Shown here: positions 14,901-15,685 of the stretch, in pieces
How the letters are laid out: each line of letters begins with the position of its first letter
Numbering within the stretch: the stretch's first letter is position 1
Assembly: GCA_002793635.1 (NCBI GenBank)
Contig: PFEM01000023.1
Coordinates: forward strand, 1 to 15,685
DNA length: 15,685 nt
Origin: Candidatus Shapirobacteria bacterium CG10_big_fil_rev_8_21_14_0_10_48_15
Lineage (GTDB): Bacteria > Patescibacteriota > Microgenomatia > PFEM01
Direction: 5' to 3'
Made by a program: the position numbers and the translations under genes
Notes under the pieces: model-generated
Databases searched by the model: none
What the model saw: only the letters and a program-made list of their open reading frames with translations
Told to the model about the DNA's origin: nothing

Positions 14901-14959
14901 GCTGCTTTTGGGGTTTAATCAGGTCCTAAAAATGCAAAAAGCGACCTCCCCAAAGCAGC
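14901..14959 (-). promoter_or_regulatory. Long hairpin in the pheST leader RNA
   Basis: On the minus strand GCTGCTTTGGGG (14959-14948) pairs with CCCCAAAAGCAGC (14913-14901) with one bulged A, and an inner stem AGGTC/GACCT (14947-14943 with 14925-14921) closes a 17-base loop. The 5' arm lies within leader codons 19-23, just after the three Phe codons, and the loop holds the leader stop codon. The hairpin sits directly before the terminator. Confidence 0.7.
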
Positions 14960-15015
14960 TTAGTAAAGAAAAAAGAGATCTTTCCGCTGTTTTGAGTTTT
15001 GGTCAGCTCTTGCAT
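14926..15015 (-). CDS. Phe-rich leader peptide of the pheST operon
   Basis: This 29-codon ORF from ATG 15015 to TAG has Phe at positions 15, 16, 17, 26 and 29, that is five of 29 residues with three in a row (ISFFFTKLLW). It lies between a strong promoter and an intrinsic terminator ahead of pheS, so it is positioned like the E. coli pheM leader peptide, whose Phe codons make ribosomes stall when charged tRNA-Phe is scarce. There is no sequence similarity to pheM. The ATG lies only eight bases from the -10 box and has no Shine-Dalgarno, so it would be read from a nearly leaderless end. The 5' arm of the following hairpin is inside the coding part. The peptide is too short for proof by codon statistics. 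Confidence 0.6.
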   Translation of the reverse strand: MQELTKTQNSGKISFFFTKLLWGGRFLHF

Positions 15016-15034
15016 TGTGGATAACTTTACCACA
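15016..15034. promoter_or_regulatory. 19-base near-palindrome over the pheST -10 box, containing a DnaA-box-like 9-mer
   Basis: TGTGGATAACTTTACCACA is an imperfect palindrome, matching at seven of nine positions per arm around a central C. One arm is exactly TTATCCACA on the minus strand, the consensus DnaA box; the other is the variant TTTACCACA on the plus strand. It covers the -10 box and the presumed transcription start, the position of a repressor operator. Whether DnaA or another dimeric regulator binds cannot be told. Confidence 0.45.
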
Positions 15035-15051
15035 CTTTTTGTTTTTGTCAA
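15024..15051 (-). promoter_or_regulatory. Promoter of the pheST leader
   Basis: On the minus strand a perfect -35 TTGACA (15051-15046) and TAAAGT (15029-15024) as -10 are spaced by 16 bases of A-rich DNA. The -10 ends eight bases before the leader-peptide ATG. This is the best -35 in the window and marks the probable main start of pheST transcription. Confidence 0.7.
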
Positions 15052-15061
15052 GTATCATGCA

Positions 15062-15101
15062 TCACACCCCTGGGGTGTGACTCTATTCGCACCTAAGGGT
15101 G
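15062..15101. repeat. Two REP-like palindromic units next to the transposase gene
   Basis: Unit 1 is a perfect palindrome, TCACACCCC-T-GGGGTGTGA (15062-15080). Unit 2 begins about 25 bases later (TCGCACC, then AAGGGTGT; 15087-15102) and is a weaker relative with a CACC/GGTG stem. Both share the CACACC/CGCACC and GGGTGT halves in the same orientation and are joined by CTCTATT. Unit 2 runs into the stop codon of the transposase gene. Small GC-rich palindromes beside a Y1 transposase gene of this type are typical REP targets. A weak terminator role for unit 1 is possible, but it lacks a T-run. Confidence 0.55.
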
Positions 15102-15685
15102 TTTTATCAGAAGATGCTTAATTTGTTGCAACTTTCTTTGGTAGTCAGCTTGATCGAAAATAAATTGCTGGTATTTTTTTGCTAATCCGAAAACCCCTAA
15201 AATTAAATCAGGAGAAATAACACCGGCAAAGTCACGACCTAAGTAGCATGGCAAGGATGTCCAGGGATATTCAGGCAATTGATTAATTTCAATTAAAAAT
15301 GAACTGACAGGATTAAGATGAATATAACGAGAAATGTGAATTAGCTGCTCTTCATTTTCCACTCTTTTAGCTTTAAACATATTTTGGAAAAGCGAGCCGG
15401 AACGATTGTTTCTTAAATTGAAATACTTAGCAAAGCTGTTTTGAAGATTAGACATGAACTTGCTGATACCCTCCCCTTCAGGCTGCTTTAATAAAAAGTG
15501 AAAGTGGTTGGGCATAATTGCAAAGGCATATATTTCCGCTAAAGGGATTGTCTTTTTAACTTTTGCCCAATATTCTAATTTTTTCCTCTGGGAGAGCCTT
15601 GCAAAATAAGAATATCTTTTTGGCTGGGGAAAACGGTAATAGTCAATTAAATCCAAAAACCTTTGGTTGTGCTTTTTATTCAAAA
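15093..15685 (-). CDS. REP-associated tyrosine (HUH/Y1) transposase, N-terminus outside window
   Basis: About 197 residues are visible and the frame stays open to the window edge, so the first 30-40 residues (usually including the YHIYNRG region) are missing; the apparent first codon is TTG (Leu) in an interior position. The HUH metal-binding motif is IMPNHFHFLLK and the catalytic Tyr lies in NSFAKYFNLRNNRSGSLFQNMFKAKRV; these are hallmarks of the Y1_Tnp/RAYT family related to IS200/IS605 TnpA. Such proteins nick single-stranded DNA at REP hairpins and are usually domesticated rather than freely mobile. The visible catalytic residues are intact. The gene is AT-rich (about 30-38%) against its surroundings, and palindromic REP-like units lie at its 3' end. 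Confidence 0.93.
   Translation of the reverse strand, partial: LNKKHNQRFLDLIDYYRFPQPKRYSYFARLSQRKKLEYWAKVKKTIPLAEIYAFAIMPNHFHFLLKQPEGEGISKFMSNLQNSFAKYFNLRNNRSGSLFQNMFKAKRVENEEQLIHISRYIHLNPVSSFLIEINQLPEYPWTSLPCYLGRDFAGVISPDLILGVFGLAKKYQQFIFDQADYQRKLQQIKHLLIKHP

Noticed and set aside
14880..15023. T-box riboswitch upstream of pheS
   Set aside because: No AGGGTGGNACCGCG-like T-box sequence or specifier-loop structure could be seen; a short Phe-rich ORF with terminator fits better.
15016..15024. Replication origin at the DnaA-box 9-mer
   Set aside because: Only one perfect box plus an inverted variant, no AT-rich unwinding region with box cluster, and no dnaA/dnaN nearby.
15062..15101. CRISPR array
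   Set aside because: Only two imperfect palindromic units without spacers of regular length and no cas genes; REP-like repeats fit better.
1..15685. tRNA or rRNA genes
   Set aside because: No cloverleaf ending in CCA, no GGTTCGA-type T-arm in a suitable context, and no rRNA sequence was noticed on either strand.

Overview
The window looks like a chromosomal segment of a Candidate Phyla Radiation (Patescibacteria) bacterium, tentatively Microgenomates-like. This is inferred from how compact the layout is (genes overlap by 1 to about 30 bases), the lean gene set, a PheT without its usual tRNA-binding insert, a Tyr-tRNA synthetase with a KVGKT loop, a glycosyltransferase/transpeptidase with a Thr-Pro tail, and AT-rich start regions often lacking a Shine-Dalgarno sequence. 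TGA is used as a stop (first pilin gene, pilM, pheS), so the genetic code is standard and the Gracilibacteria/Absconditabacteria recoding does not apply. Most genes are near 50-55% GC. Clear AT-rich islands are tyrS, the transposase at the right end, and the middle of the second pilin gene.

Layout. (1) Bases 1-3786, plus strand: the end of a type IV pilus operon, with the tail of an upstream gene, a class III minor pilin, a PilX-like minor pilin, and the inner-membrane assembly proteins PilM, PilN and PilO. (2) Bases 3783-8764, minus strand: one tightly packed housekeeping run transcribed leftwards: tyrS, an unlisted 37-residue membrane peptide, recG, rpmF (too short for routine ORF lists), nusB, rnc, rpsP and khpA. 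(3) Bases 8765-8804: a 40-base divergent promoter region serving tyrS and a class A penicillin-binding protein. (4) Bases 8805-11846, plus strand: the penicillin-binding protein, then a 120-residue protein of unknown function with its own extended -10 promoter. (5) Bases 11843-15051, minus strand: pheS-pheT, preceded by what looks like a complete attenuation region: a consensus promoter inside a 19-base palindrome, a 29-codon leader peptide with five Phe codons (three consecutive), a long hairpin, and an intrinsic terminator just before pheS. (6) Bases 15062-15685: two REP-like palindromic units at the 3' end of a REP-associated HUH/Y1 transposase cut by the window edge.

Two recurring design features stand out. 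Three genes (the penicillin-binding protein, tyrS, pheS) and the Phe leader ORF have a -10 box only 6-8 bases from the start codon, which implies leaderless mRNAs. Both convergent gene pairs (pilO/khpA and the unknown gene/pheT) share a TTAA at which their two stop codons overlap. The most interesting candidate for something undescribed is the pheST leader: it looks functionally like the E. coli pheM attenuator but has an unrelated sequence and apparently leaderless translation.
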